DNA of 64,000 bases from Chloroflexota bacterium (GCA_026710655.1 JAPOQN010000032.1:1-64000); one strand, 5' to 3'; counted from the stretch's first letter, positions 7,647 through 16,509 are shown. Program-made: numbers and translations. Notes: generated from the sequence alone by a model not told the origin.

Positions 7647-8744
7647 CTAGCCCCACTCCAGCGCCAGCTCGTCGCCGAAGAAGCCCGCGAGTCGCTCCGC
7701 CTCCCCCTCCGCCCCATCCCGTACCCAGCTCGCAACCTCCCCGAACGGCTCGATGCGAACGCTCAGCGCGCCGCCCGCCCGCTTGTGCAACCACACCCCT
7801 TCGATGCGCCCGTCGACCAGCAGGACCGGCGAGATCCAGCCCTGTGGACGGTGCACGCGGGCCTTGTGCTCTGGCGCGAGGATGGCTGGCACGTCCCTTG
7901 CCGAGCCGATCACGTTCGGGTCGAACGCAGGCAGCAGGCGTACGGCCCCTCGGCGTTCGGCGCTCGCGATGTCGGCAACCTGCTCCCTGAGCGCCCAGTG
8001 CGGCTCTCCCTCGACCTCGACCTCCACGGCCTCCTCGCCGAGCGCGCGCAGGTAACGCGTTGCCTGCGCCGGGCGGCGGGGCCCCCACCAGCGTGAGTAT
8101 TCCGCTGCCGTGGCGGGGCCGTAGGCCCCCAGGTACCGGCGCGTCACCTCCGCGATCGCCTCTTCGGGGGAAGGCCCCGCTGTGGCGCCGAGCCATGCTC
8201 CTGGGCTGACGAAGGTCACGTTTCGTCCCTGGTTTGGCCCGAAGCACAGACTCCCGCGGAACGAGGCCGGCTTCAGATAGGCGCCCCAGCTATCCGCCAG
8301 TTTCTCGCCGAGCGCCGGCGCCCCCGCCGCTGCTGCTACCGCCTCAGCAAGTTCGTCCCGCGTGAGCCCTTCGCCGCCGAGCACCTCGCGTACGGTATCG
8401 AGGAGCAGGTCCAGCTCCTCGCGGGTAATCTTGAAACCGCGCAGCCAGGCGCCCTTCAGGTAGTGGTCGTAGGTGTCGAGCGCGGCCTGCCAGAGGCCGT
8501 ATTCGGAAGCGGGCAGCAGGTGCAGCGTCCCCCGCATCGCCCACGTCTTCACAAGGCTGCGGTGCTGCCACAGCTCCGCGTCGAGTTCACCCGGTTGCAG
8601 TCCCTCGACGCGCGCCCAGACGGCCAGCTCAGCCGAAGAGAGCACCTGCCCGTGCAACCCGCCAATCGTGGCCACCACCCCCAGCAGCTCTTCCCGCGGC
8701 CGGCGCGAGACAAGCTGCTGCCGCTCCATGCGCCAGGCGAGCAC
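7647..8744 (-). CDS. Winged-helix DNA-binding domain protein (HTH_42/YcaQ-like)
   Basis: About 365 residues. It opens with V-L-A-W-R-x-x-R-Q-x-L, carries G-L-H-G-Q-V, W-A-M-R-G-T-L-H-L-L, and ends with the F-D-P-N-V-I-G-S-A-R-D...L-V-D-G-R-I-E-G-V-W block. This is the family of YcaQ-like proteins, of which some unhook DNA interstrand crosslinks as glycosylases; the AlkX/YcaQ catalytic Q-x-Q motif is not obvious here. The start is uncertain: a GTG at 8744 has GGAG 14 bases upstream, and an ATG at 8729 is the alternative. It lies 29 bases after the flavoenzyme on the same strand, so the two are probably co-transcribed. Confidence 0.75.
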   Translation of the reverse strand: MLAWRMERQQLVSRRPREELLGVVATIGGLHGQVLSSAELAVWARVEGLQPGELDAELWQHRSLVKTWAMRGTLHLLPASEYGLWQAALDTYDHYLKGAWLRGFKITREELDLLLDTVREVLGGEGLTRDELAEAVAAAAGAPALGEKLADSWGAYLKPASFRGSLCFGPNQGRNVTFVSPGAWLGATAGPSPEEAIAEVTRRYLGAYGPATAAEYSRWWGPRRPAQATRYLRALGEEAVEVEVEGEPHWALREQVADIASAERRGAVRLLPAFDPNVIGSARDVPAILAPEHKARVHRPQGWISPVLLVDGRIEGVWLHKRAGGALSVRIEPFGEVASWVRDGAEGEAERLAGFFGDELALEWG

Positions 8745-8773
8745 GTTCGCCCAGCTCAGCTCCGGCTGTCCGG

Positions 8774-9886
8774 CTATTGCTCCGCTCCGAAACGGGCGGG
8801 GTCGAACGGCGTCAGGTCGACCTCGCTGCTGCGCCCCTCCGTAATCAGCTCCGCCAGGGCTTCGCCAGTGGCCAGCGAGAGGATGATGCCCTTGCGGCCG
8901 TGACCCGTGGCCACGTACGCCCCTTCCCGCCCCGGCGCTGCCCCGATGAGCGGCAGGCCATCCCCCGAGACGGGGCGCAGGCACGCCGTCTGGTTGACCA
9001 CCCGCATGGAACCGAGCTTCGAGGTGTACCGCGCCAGTGTCGAGAGGATGTCGTCCCGTGCCGCCTCCGTCGTCTCCTGGTCGAACCCTGCCTCCTCCTC
9101 GGTAGCGCCCACGTGGACGAGCCCCGTGGGCCGCGTAACCACGTAGTGGCCGTGCATGTCGGAGAAGCCGCCCGGCGGCGGCTCGACCGAGGGTTCGAGG
9201 TGCACGATCTGGCCCTTGAGGGGCCGCACGGGTATCGGCAGGTCCAGCCAGGCGGCGGCCCGCATCGACCACGGCCCCATTGCGAGGACCGTCGTATCGG
9301 CCGTCACGACACCGTCTGCCAGCTCGACGCCGGCAATGTAGTCCTCGCCGCCCACAAGCCCTACCGCCCGTCCCATGCGCAACGAGGCGCCCATGCTCTT
9401 GGCGCTCTCGAGCAGCCGCTCGGTAAATTTGGCCGAGTCGATCTGCGCCGTGGGCTGGGCGAGACCTCCCGCCACCGGCTGGTCAAGCCAGGGGCAGCGT
9501 TCGGCGATCTCCTCCCGCGGGATCGGCTCCGCACTCAGTTCCGCCGCCCGCGCATGGAGGTGAGCGGCCTCGTCCTCGTTTTCTGCGGCGAGGCAGGTCG
9601 TGTATGGCGTGTAGTCGTAGGTTCCGGGCCCGTCCAGCAGCTCGGCCACCGTCTTGTGAAGCGACACGCTTCTCCTGAGCAGGGGCGGGAGAGCCCCTGT
9701 TTCGTCATCGTCGTGAGGCAGGCCGGGGGAGAGTAGGCCCGCCGACTTCCCGCTCGCCCCGTGCGCGACCTCCGTGCCCTCGATCACCAGCGGTTCCACG
9801 CCTCGCTGGGCGAGAAAGTACGCGATCGCCACGCCAATAACGCCTCCGCCCACGATCGCGACGTCAACGTGCTGGTTTGGGGCCAT
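8774..9886 (-). CDS. FAD-dependent amino acid oxidase (glycine oxidase/DAO family)
   Basis: 370 residues. The N-terminal FAD dinucleotide fold is V-D-V-A-I-V-G-G-G-V-I-G with the acidic end of beta-2 following, then H-G-A-S-G-K-S-A-G-L. The C-terminal part has the D-amino-acid-oxidase signature R-P-V-S-G-D-G-L-P-L-I-G and a closing G-H-G-R-K-G-I-I-L. It oxidises an amine or amino acid with release of peroxide and a keto acid or imine. Glycine oxidase (ThiO), sarcosine oxidase-like and D-amino acid oxidase activities cannot be told apart, and no thiamine genes are nearby. The ATG at 9886 has GGAGG nine bases upstream; an upstream in-frame start at 9916 is less likely. Confidence 0.82.
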   Translation of the reverse strand: MAPNQHVDVAIVGGGVIGVAIAYFLAQRGVEPLVIEGTEVAHGASGKSAGLLSPGLPHDDDETGALPPLLRRSVSLHKTVAELLDGPGTYDYTPYTTCLAAENEDEAAHLHARAAELSAEPIPREEIAERCPWLDQPVAGGLAQPTAQIDSAKFTERLLESAKSMGASLRMGRAVGLVGGEDYIAGVELADGVVTADTTVLAMGPWSMRAAAWLDLPIPVRPLKGQIVHLEPSVEPPPGGFSDMHGHYVVTRPTGLVHVGATEEEAGFDQETTEAARDDILSTLARYTSKLGSMRVVNQTACLRPVSGDGLPLIGAAPGREGAYVATGHGRKGIILSLATGEALAELITEGRSSEVDLTPFDPARFGAEQ

Positions 9887-9956
9887 TCCCTGCAGCCTCC
9901 GCGCGGAGTCTGTCACGGCGCGCGGGGTCGCGACAATTCAGGGGTTTCTGCAAAGA

Positions 9957-9986
9957 GAGGAGCCAGGGCGTTCGCCCTGGCTCCTC
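9957..9986 (-). terminator. Strong intrinsic-type terminator hairpin
   Basis: GAGGAGCCAGGGC and GCCCTGGCTCCTC form a 13-bp perfect stem with a 4-base GTTC loop. On the minus strand it is followed by TCTTTG. It lies 28 bases after the secreted-repeat-protein gene and separates it from the downstream flavoenzyme gene. Confidence 0.8.
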
Positions 9987-10014
9987 AGTGTTGGCCTGAC
10001 CTCAGACCGAGGTG

Positions 10015-10782
10015 CTACTCCAGATCCACTTCCACCGTTACCGGGCTGCCCTGGTAGAAGTTCCCGCTGCTGCTCAAGGCAGAGAGGTCGATGGGAGTGT
10101 TGAAGGTCGTCCAGCCAGCCCCCTGGGGGCGGGTGCTCACGAAGTGGCTTCCGGTTCGCACCGAACGCCACACGGTCACGTCGATGTTCACCGTCGCGCC
10201 GCCTCCGATGTCGACCGTGATCGGAACGGGACTGCCCTGGTAGAAGTTCCCGCTGCTGCTCAGAGCAGAGAGGTCGACGGGCGTGTTATGCGTGGTCCAA
10301 CTCGCGCCAGCCGGCCGCGTGCTCACAAAGATGTTGTTGGTTCGAAGCGACTGCCACACCGTCACGTCGACGCTGACGCTCGCTGGGCCCTCCGGCGCCA
10401 GCGTCAGGTTCAGCGTGTGCACTGCGGATGATGCCGACCAGGTGCCCACCTGCGTTACCGCCCGGCCGCCAACCGTGAAGCGCACTTCGGCGCCGTCCGT
10501 TCCGCAGCCAGCCTTCTGGCTTGCGTGCGAGACCGTGACCCAGTACCTGGTGACCGATTCGCCGGCCCGGCGGAACGTTGTGCCAGGAGTGTTGTCGCAA
10601 ACCTGGTCGCCGACGTAAGACTCGACCGCGAGGTTGGCGGCTACGACGCCGTCTGCGGATGTCACGGTGCCCGTGAAGGCCACTGGTGGGCTGCCGGGTC
10701 CCTGCGCGGACGCTCCCGCGATGACGGACAGGGTCAGGGACGCGGCAATCACCGCGATGATCCAGGGCTTCAGGCTTTTCAT
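10015..10782 (-). CDS. Secreted protein with two tandem 62-residue repeats
   Basis: 255 residues. The N-terminus is a classical signal peptide (M-K-S-L-K-P-W, hydrophobic core, A-S-A cleavage site near residue 26). After a beta-rich domain of about 125 residues with two Cys come two near-identical units containing D-V-T-V-W-x-S-x-R-T, F-V-S-T-R-P-x-G-A-x-W-T-T and L-S-S-S-G-N-F-Y-Q-G-S-P. The units are close copies at DNA level too (period 186 bp). No catalytic motif is visible, so it may be an extracellular binding or surface-layer protein. It starts behind GAGGAGCGGAG, 70 bases after ctaB on the same strand, and ends at a strong terminator. Function unknown. Confidence 0.8.
   Translation of the reverse strand: MKSLKPWIIAVIAASLTLSVIAGASAQGPGSPPVAFTGTVTSADGVVAANLAVESYVGDQVCDNTPGTTFRRAGESVTRYWVTVSHASQKAGCGTDGAEVRFTVGGRAVTQVGTWSASSAVHTLNLTLAPEGPASVSVDVTVWQSLRTNNIFVSTRPAGASWTTHNTPVDLSALSSSGNFYQGSPVPITVDIGGGATVNIDVTVWRSVRTGSHFVSTRPQGAGWTTFNTPIDLSALSSSGNFYQGSPVTVEVDLE
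10043..10380 (-). repeat. Intragenic tandem duplication, about 186-bp period
   Basis: The block around CTGGTAGAAG at 10051 recurs at 10237, and the surrounding sequence matches closely for most of a unit with scattered, mainly third-position differences. It encodes the two C-terminal repeats of the secreted protein. Boundaries are approximate. Confidence 0.8.
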
Positions 10783-10852
10783 GGGGCTCCGCTCCTCGAT
10801 TTCGAATTGGCCGCGACGGGCCGCGTGGGGTCAGGGAACCAGTTTGCGTAGG

Positions 10853-11758
10853 TTACCCGAGAATACCGACATCTATGGCCATAACGATAAAGATCGCCGC
10901 AAGATATGCCAGCGAGTACGTGTACAAACGCATCGAAGGCACCCGTTTCGGCCAGCGCCACAGCCCGAACGCGATTGCGACGAACCCGAGCCCGGCCAAG
11001 CCCGCCGCGGCTCCGTAGAGCCAACCGACCGTGCCCGTCAGCAGCAGCGCCAGGGTGATTGGGATCAGCACGACCGAGTAGGCCAGGATCTGGCGACGCG
11101 TTGCCACCTCGCCGACCTCGACGGGAAGCATGGGGACCTTGGCCTCTCGGTAGTCCGGGGCGATGCGCAGGGCCAGCGCCCAGAAGTGCGGCGGTGTCCA
11201 GAAGAAGATGATCGCGAACATGATCACCGGCGCCCACGCCAGCTCACCCGTGACCGCCGCCCAGCCCACCATCGGCGGGAAGGCCCCCGCTGCGCCTCCG
11301 ATGACGATGTTCTGGGTTGAACGCCGTTTCAGCCAGACCGTGTAGATGAACACGTAGAAGAGCAACGCCGCCGCCGCCAGCGCCGCCGCCAGCAGGTTCG
11401 TCGTCGCCCAGAGGAAGGCGAACGCCCCCACTCCGAGCGCGACTCCGAACAGGAGTGCGTTCAGCGGCGGAATGTCACCCCGCACGAGCGGGCGGGACTG
11501 TGTGCGCCGCATGAGCGCGTCGATGTCGCGGTCGTACCAACAGTTGATGGCGTTTGCGCCGGCCGCCGAGGCGGTTCCGCCCACGAGCGTCGCGATCACG
11601 AGGGCCGTCGAGGGCCAGCCGCCCTCCGCCACCACCATCGCCGGGACGGTGGTCGCCAGCAGGAGCAGGATGATGCGGGGCTTCGTAATGGCGACATAAC
11701 TGCGAATGGTCGCCGACCACCTGCCCGAATCCCGCAGGGCCAGCGCCAGCGCGGTCAC
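10853..11758 (-). CDS. ctaB: Protoheme IX farnesyltransferase (heme O synthase)
   Basis: Integral membrane prenyltransferase of about 301 residues with roughly nine hydrophobic helices. It carries the UbiA-family Asp motifs N-C-W-Y-D-R-D-I-D-A-L-M-R-R-T and D-Y-R-E-A-K-V-P-M-L-P-V. It adds farnesyl to heme B, making heme O for the heme-copper oxidase. I chose the GTG at 11758 because it overlaps the ctaA stop as GTGA, the usual sign of translational coupling; longer upstream extensions read into ctaA in another frame. With ctaA it forms the heme A branch. Confidence 0.94.
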   Translation of the reverse strand: MTALALALRDSGRWSATIRSYVAITKPRIILLLLATTVPAMVVAEGGWPSTALVIATLVGGTASAAGANAINCWYDRDIDALMRRTQSRPLVRGDIPPLNALLFGVALGVGAFAFLWATTNLLAAALAAAALLFYVFIYTVWLKRRSTQNIVIGGAAGAFPPMVGWAAVTGELAWAPVIMFAIIFFWTPPHFWALALRIAPDYREAKVPMLPVEVGEVATRRQILAYSVVLIPITLALLLTGTVGWLYGAAAGLAGLGFVAIAFGLWRWPKRVPSMRLYTYSLAYLAAIFIVMAIDVGILG

Positions 11759-12690
11759 GCGGGCGCCTCCGCTCGCGGCAGAGGCACGTCCTCGCGTGGC
11801 ACGGCCTGGCCGGAAAACCCGAGGAGCGCGGCCGCTGACAGGGAGAGCCACAACAGGGAGGCTAGCACGGTGTGCGTTACGGTCAGAGCATCCGGGAACG
11901 TGTAGAGCACGTTGAGCGCTCCGATCCCCACCTGCGCCAGGTAGAGCATCGTCACGGTAGCCGTCACGTGGGGACCCCAGCGCAGCGTCCCTCGCTCCCT
12001 CCAGGCCGCCAGTGCGACCCACGCCAGCGGTACGACGAGCAGGGCCGCCAGGTACCGATGAACCATGTGCGTGATCTGCTGGTCGTCCGCTCCGGGAAAG
12101 ACGCCGCCGCTGCAGAGGGGCCAGCCCTCGCAGGCGGTCGAGCCGCCGCTCTCACCGAGGTAGCCGCCCATCCACACCACCGCCGCGAACACCACGAGTG
12201 TCACGACCGCCCGCTGCCCCACCCGCAGCGCCGCCTCACGTTCCTCGGGCGCCGCGCCGCCTCGCATTTCGTTGAGCATCCCGAGAGCGGTCGCGGCCAT
12301 CACCGTCAGGATCGCCATCGCCAGCAGCAGGTGCGTAGCCACGATCTCGGGGGGCAGCTCCTGCCACACGGTGAGTGCCCCCAGCCCACCCTGGATGCCG
12401 ACCAGTGGCACTGCCGCCAGGGCCGGCCAGAGCACCGCCGGCGTTCCCCGGAAGTGCCGCCAGGCGAAGACCGCTGTCGCGATCACGAGTACGCCCACGA
12501 CTGCCGCCACGACACGGTGAGTGAACTCGATGACCGCCGTCTGCTCCGCGGGTGGGACGACGCCGCCGTGGCACAGCGGCCAGTCGGGGCAGCCCAGCCC
12601 CGACCCCGTCGCCCGCACGTACACGCCGACCCCGACCAGGATCAGCGTGGCGGCTACGGTGATGAAGGCAAGATTGCGGGTAGCGCTCAT
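11755..12690 (-). CDS. ctaA: Heme A synthase
   Basis: 311 residues with eight membrane helices in two four-helix halves. Each half has a Cys pair in its extracytoplasmic loop (G-C-P-D-W-P-L-C-H-G and A-C-E-G-W-P-L-C-S-G) and conserved His ligands (E-F-T-H-R, A-T-H-L-L, M-V-H-R-Y, V-T-H-T-V). It converts heme O to heme A for cytochrome oxidase, so the cell respires oxygen through an aa3-type or related oxidase. ctaB follows with a 4-base overlap. The start ATG lies just upstream of the divergent sirtuin gene, and the intergenic space is 84 bases. Confidence 0.95.
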   Translation of the reverse strand: MSATRNLAFITVAATLILVGVGVYVRATGSGLGCPDWPLCHGGVVPPAEQTAVIEFTHRVVAAVVGVLVIATAVFAWRHFRGTPAVLWPALAAVPLVGIQGGLGALTVWQELPPEIVATHLLLAMAILTVMAATALGMLNEMRGGAAPEEREAALRVGQRAVVTLVVFAAVVWMGGYLGESGGSTACEGWPLCSGGVFPGADDQQITHMVHRYLAALLVVPLAWVALAAWRERGTLRWGPHVTATVTMLYLAQVGIGALNVLYTFPDALTVTHTVLASLLWLSLSAAALLGFSGQAVPREDVPLPRAEAPA

Positions 12691-12762
12691 GGACTCGGAG
12701 AGCGCCCGTGCGGGCGCCGCCCTTCAGCGTACGGGGCGATCCCGAGAGGCGCCAGATTCGGG

Positions 12763-12768
12763 TAGGCT
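12763..12768 (+). promoter_or_regulatory. Predicted leaderless -10 element TAGGCT
   Basis: TAGGCT followed by exactly six bases and then the ATG of the sirtuin gene; there is no Shine-Dalgarno before that ATG. Confidence 0.55.
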
Positions 12769-12774
12769 CGCGCC

Positions 12775-13545
12775 ATGCCCGAAGCCACCAGTGCTGCCGA
12801 CATCGAAGCCGTCGCCGCCCTCCTGCGCGAGGCCCGCTCGGTGGTCGTGCTGACCGGCGCCGGCATCTCCACCGAGTCCGGAATTCCCGACTTCCGCGGG
12901 CCCGACGGCGTCTGGACGAAGAACCCCGACGCCGAGCGCACCGCCACCATCCAGCACTACGTGGCTAACCGCGACCACCGCGTCAGCTCGTGGGCGAACC
13001 GTGCCGGCAGCCCCATGCAGACCGCCGAGCCCAACGCCGGACACCTTGCCCTCGCCGAGCTCGAGCGCAAGGGCAAGCTCGACACGCTCGTCACCCAGAA
13101 CATCGACGGTCTCCACCACGACGCCGGAACCTCGTCCGAACGCATCATCGAGATCCACGGCACCGTGCGCGACTTCGCCTGCCTCGACTGCACCGACCGC
13201 GGCCCCATCGAGGTCGTCCTCGACCGCGTTCGCGAAGGCGACGAGGACCCCCACTGCAGGTCCTGCGGCGGTCTCCTCAAGTCCGCGACCATCTCCTTCG
13301 GACAGGCGCTCATTGCCAGCGACCTCGAACGTGCCCAACTCGGCGCCGCCAACAGCGACCTCTTCCTCGCGATTGGCACCTCGCTGACCGTCTACCCCGT
13401 CGCTGCCCTGCCCGAGATCGCGATCCAGTACGGCGCCCGGCTGGTCATCCTGAACGCCCAGGAAACGCCCTACGACTCCGCTGCCTCGGTCATCCTGCGG
13501 GGCGGCATCGGCGACGTGCTGCCCCGCATCGTCGAGCTCGTCTAG
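12775..13545 (+). CDS. cobB: Sir2-type NAD-dependent protein deacylase
   Basis: 256 residues. It has the Rossmann motif G-A-G-I-S-T-E-S-G-I-P-D-F-R, T-Q-N-I-D-G-L-H at 107, the catalytic His128 in H-G-T-V, and a structural zinc site of two Cys pairs (Cys136/139 and Cys161/164). It removes acyl groups from lysine using NAD, with nicotinamide and O-acyl-ADP-ribose as products; in bacteria a main target is acetyl-CoA synthetase. The lack of a Shine-Dalgarno and the TAGGCT six bases upstream suggest a leaderless message. The stop overlaps the convergent nitroreductase gene by 4 bases. Confidence 0.93.
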   Translation: MPEATSAADIEAVAALLREARSVVVLTGAGISTESGIPDFRGPDGVWTKNPDAERTATIQHYVANRDHRVSSWANRAGSPMQTAEPNAGHLALAELERKGKLDTLVTQNIDGLHHDAGTSSERIIEIHGTVRDFACLDCTDRGPIEVVLDRVREGDEDPHCRSCGGLLKSATISFGQALIASDLERAQLGAANSDLFLAIGTSLTVYPVAALPEIAIQYGARLVILNAQETPYDSAASVILRGGIGDVLPRIVELV

Positions 13546-14249
13546 CGGCTCAGGTCCGGGGTGTCGCGCTGCTCGCCCCAGCGGTCCCAGTGCACGACCT
13601 CGCCCACCGGCCTCCGTCGCGCCTGCGAGAACCGCCCCCGCTCCAGGTACCCGAGCGGGATCAGGGCCATGACGAACGCGTTCTCGGGCAGCCCCAGCAG
13701 TTCGTTGATGCCCGAGTCCTCGTCCAGGGTCCACGTCATCACGCTGCCGATATCGAACGCCCGCGCCGCCAGCATCAGGTTCTGCAGGGCGCCGTAGATC
13801 GAGCCGGCGAGACCGGCGCCCGCGCGCCGCGTGTTGTCCGACATGCGAGCGGCGGTCTGCATGACCGGCGCCACGATGACGGGCACCTCCGCGTAGTGCT
13901 CGGCCAGGTGCACCACCCCGCGACGGTTGCGCGCGTCGATCCCGACCTCGCCCTCCTCGACCCCGCCGCGCGTGATGCGCGCCGTCCCGAGCTCCTCGTC
14001 GCTCACGCGCTCGTACCCGTAGGCCGCCAGCAGGCGCTCCGAGTAGATCTTCCCGATCTCCTGCTTGATCGCCGGGTCGCGGATCACGACCCAGCCCCAG
14101 CCCTGCTGATTGCCGCCTGTCGGCCCCCGGATAGCCGCATCGAGGATCTGCCAGAGCACGTCCTCGGGAATCGGGTCGGGCTTCAGGTAGCGCTGCGCGC
14201 GCGTCGTGTGGATCGCATCGAGTACATCGAGGGGTTCGCGGTCGGACAT
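13542..14249 (-). CDS. Nitroreductase-family flavoprotein
   Basis: 235 residues with the FMN-binding nitroreductase fold: T-T-R-A-Q-R-Y-L-K-P-D-P-I near the start, A-A-I-R-G-P-T-G-G-N-Q-Q-G-W for FMN phosphate contact, a central S-I-Y-G-A-L-Q-N-L-M-L-A-A helix, and a late P-L-G-Y-L-E-R segment. It is probably an NAD(P)H-dependent oxidoreductase for quinones, nitroaromatics or enones. It starts behind GGAGG, seven bases from the ATG. It is divergent from the LLM oxidoreductase gene, sharing a 96-bp upstream region. An F420-using variant cannot be excluded. Confidence 0.88.
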   Translation of the reverse strand: MSDREPLDVLDAIHTTRAQRYLKPDPIPEDVLWQILDAAIRGPTGGNQQGWGWVVIRDPAIKQEIGKIYSERLLAAYGYERVSDEELGTARITRGGVEEGEVGIDARNRRGVVHLAEHYAEVPVIVAPVMQTAARMSDNTRRAGAGLAGSIYGALQNLMLAARAFDIGSVMTWTLDEDSGINELLGLPENAFVMALIPLGYLERGRFSQARRRPVGEVVHWDRWGEQRDTPDLSR

Positions 14250-14345
14250 GGAGCCTCCTGCCGTGGCTGTTCGCGACCGCGAGTCTACCTGCCCGCGACC
14301 AGTGGCCGCGTATCATCCGCCGGACGCGCGCACTGGAGGGTGGAC

Positions 14346-15215
14346 ATGAAGATCGGGCTGTACGGAATCAACACAGGCTTGAACGCGGACCGCGAGGCGG
14401 CCCTGCGCTTCGCCCGCACCGCCGAAGCGGCCAACTTCGAGTCGCTCTGGACCGGCGAGCACGTCGTCGCCATCGACCCCCAGCGCCCGCCCTCCCCCGT
14501 CGTTCCCGACACCCCCATCGTCGATACCGTCGCCACGCTCGCGTTCCTTGCCGGCGCCACCGAGCGCATCCGCCTCGCGAGCGGCATCCTCCTCCTCCCC
14601 CAGCGCAACCCCGTCGTGCTCGCCAAGGAGCTCGCCGGCATCGACGTGCTCTCCGGGGGCCGGCTCATCTTCGGCGTGGGCGTCGGCTACGTGAAGGAAG
14701 AGTTCGACACGATGAGCGTGCCCTTCGAGGAACGAGGGCCGCGCACATCCGAGCACATCGAGGTCATCCGCACGCTCTGGACCTCGGACAAGCCCGAGTT
14801 CAGCGGACAGTTCACCTCGTTCTCCGGCATCCAGTCGTACCCCCACCCAGTGCAGCAGCCCCACCCGCCGATCGTCATCGGGGGCTCGTCGCCGCCCGCC
14901 CTGCGCCGCACGATCACGCAGGGCAACGGCTGGTACGGATTCATGCTCGATGTCGAGGGCGCCGCCGCCGCCGTCCAGGCGCTCGAGGAGACCGCCCGCA
15001 AGGTCGAGCGCCCCGACCACCTCGGGCCGCTCGAGATCTCGATTACCCCCCGCGGCCGCCTCGACGGCGAGACGGTCGAGCGCTTCGCCGAGGCCGGCGT
15101 CCATCGCCTCGTGCCCATGCCCCGCGGCCTCATGGTCCCCACCGACACCCCCGCCGCCGCCCGCGACGAGGTCATCGCCTCAGTCGAGGCCCTCGCGGAG
15201 TCGCTGGGGCTGTAG
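14346..15215 (+). CDS. LLM-class F420-dependent oxidoreductase
   Basis: 289 residues, luciferase-like TIM barrel. Family marks are the N-terminal M-K-I-G-L-Y strand, E-S-L-W-T-G-E-H-V, the L-A-S-G-I-L-L-L-P-Q-R-N-P segment, L-S-G-G-R-L-I-F-G-V-G-V-G-Y, and P-P-I-V-I-G-G-S-S-P-P. Such enzymes pass hydride between F420 and an organic substrate, or act as FMN monooxygenases. F420 use is favoured because fbiC is in the window. It starts at ATG with GGAGGGT upstream and has no co-directional operon partner. Substrate unknown. Confidence 0.88.
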   Translation: MKIGLYGINTGLNADREAALRFARTAEAANFESLWTGEHVVAIDPQRPPSPVVPDTPIVDTVATLAFLAGATERIRLASGILLLPQRNPVVLAKELAGIDVLSGGRLIFGVGVGYVKEEFDTMSVPFEERGPRTSEHIEVIRTLWTSDKPEFSGQFTSFSGIQSYPHPVQQPHPPIVIGGSSPPALRRTITQGNGWYGFMLDVEGAAAAVQALEETARKVERPDHLGPLEISITPRGRLDGETVERFAEAGVHRLVPMPRGLMVPTDTPAAARDEVIASVEALAESLGL

Positions 15216-15289
15216 CCCCGGACAGTCGATGACGTTCCGCGCCACGGCAACCGAGAGTCCTTACGTCTAGGGGCCCGGCCAGCACCACC

Positions 15290-15295
15290 TACAAT
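15290..15295 (+). promoter_or_regulatory. -10-like TACAAT before the DUF4062 gene
   Basis: TACAAT lies about 45 bases before the ATG of the DUF4062 gene and predicts a short leader with a weak GAGGT ribosome site. No convincing -35 is visible. Confidence 0.4.
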
Positions 15296-15339
15296 TCCCA
15301 AGAGTTCCCGCTGTGCGCGGCTTGAGGTTGACCCCACCG

Positions 15340-16509
15340 ATGAAGAACCACCCGCCGAACGTCTTCGTAAGTTCGACCATGTACGACTTGAGCGAACTCC
15401 GTGCCCAGCTTGGCCAGTTCATTGAGAGGTTGGGCTGGCACCCTGTGATGTCCGAGTACGACTCGTTCCCGATTGACCCAGACCAGACGACGGTCGAGAA
15501 CTGCCGCCGGAATGTGCGAGAGAACGCTGACGTGTTCGTGATGGTCGTTGGCGCGCGGTACGGCTCTGTCGACGCTGAGGCGGACAGGTCCGTTACGAAC
15601 CTCGAATTCCTAGAGGCAAAGGCCCGTGGCGTGCCAACCTACGTCTTTGTCAGCAGGGACATCCTCGCGCAGTCCCGTGTGTGGAAGGCGAATCCGGAGT
15701 CCGACTTCTCAGGCATTGTCGACACACCTCGCGTCTTTGAGTTCATTGAGTCGTTTCGCGACGGGGGTGGTGTGTGGACCTATCCGTTCGATAGCGCCAA
15801 GGACATCGTCAGCACCTTGGGCAACCAGTTCGCATATCTCGTCCAAGACGCCCTAGAGCTGCGTCAGATGGCGCAGGGGAAGGACGAACTCCTGGGGGAG
15901 CTTGAGGGCCGTGCCCTAATGCTGGCGCTTCGCCGTGACGACTACTGGGAGGTCAAGCTCTTCGGAACGGTTCTTGAGGAAGAGTTGGACCGCCGGGCCA
16001 CGTTCCGTCGAGAGATTGAGCATGGGCTTGCGAGTGACGATGTCACCTATATTGATTTGGTCGAGATTGTACCGTGGTCCCTAGACAGGATTCGTGAGTG
16101 CAAGCGATTCGCGGCAACTGCGTCGACGATCCTCAACGAGTACCTGCCACAGGCCCTGGGGGAAGAGGGGGAACCAGGAAATCCGACTGAGCTCGCTGAG
16201 GTGGCACGCCGTCTTGCACAGCTCTGGGAGGACTGCGCACGTTTCACCTTGCGTTGCCGGGCAGTTCGTGTCGACGACCGTGCAGAACGTCTGGTTGATC
16301 TGCTCTCAACCGTGAACGCGAACATGCTTGAGGAGATTTGGGAGTATGGGCACGCTCTTCTACCCCGCCTCAAGGCAGCTATCGAGGCGGCGGCAGTCGG
16401 CGGTCCCACGGAAGTGAGTCTGACGCTCGCGCTTACCGCTGATGTCGACGAATTAAACGAGGAGATTGAGCGATTTACTGAAGAGATGGAGCTGCTGCTG
16501 GGAATTTGA
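15340..16509 (+). CDS. DUF4062 (TIR-like N-terminal domain) protein
   Basis: 389 residues. Residues 5-95 are a DUF4062 domain: N-V-F-V-S-S-T-M-Y-D-L, then C-R-R-N-V-R-E-N-A-D-V-F-V-M-V-V-G-A-R-Y-G and S-V-T-N-L-E-F-L-E-A. This Rossmann-like, TIR-related domain commonly sits in front of NTPase or repeat modules in prokaryotic conflict systems. The rest is helical and acidic, without a recognisable ATPase. Base composition is far lower in GC than its neighbours (30 of 60 bases at 16021-16080 against 44 of 60 at 14401-14460). It sits on the 3' side of tRNA-Pro. Likely acquired; a defence role is plausible but unproven. Confidence 0.75.
   Translation: MKNHPPNVFVSSTMYDLSELRAQLGQFIERLGWHPVMSEYDSFPIDPDQTTVENCRRNVRENADVFVMVVGARYGSVDAEADRSVTNLEFLEAKARGVPTYVFVSRDILAQSRVWKANPESDFSGIVDTPRVFEFIESFRDGGGVWTYPFDSAKDIVSTLGNQFAYLVQDALELRQMAQGKDELLGELEGRALMLALRRDDYWEVKLFGTVLEEELDRRATFRREIEHGLASDDVTYIDLVEIVPWSLDRIRECKRFAATASTILNEYLPQALGEEGEPGNPTELAEVARRLAQLWEDCARFTLRCRAVRVDDRAERLVDLLSTVNANMLEEIWEYGHALLPRLKAAIEAAAVGGPTEVSLTLALTADVDELNEEIERFTEEMELLLGI

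Noticed and set aside
15216..15339. Possible attachment-site copy of the tRNA-Pro 3' end on the far side of the DUF4062 gene
   Set aside because: I searched the gap by eye for the terminal tRNA bases and found no match of useful length.
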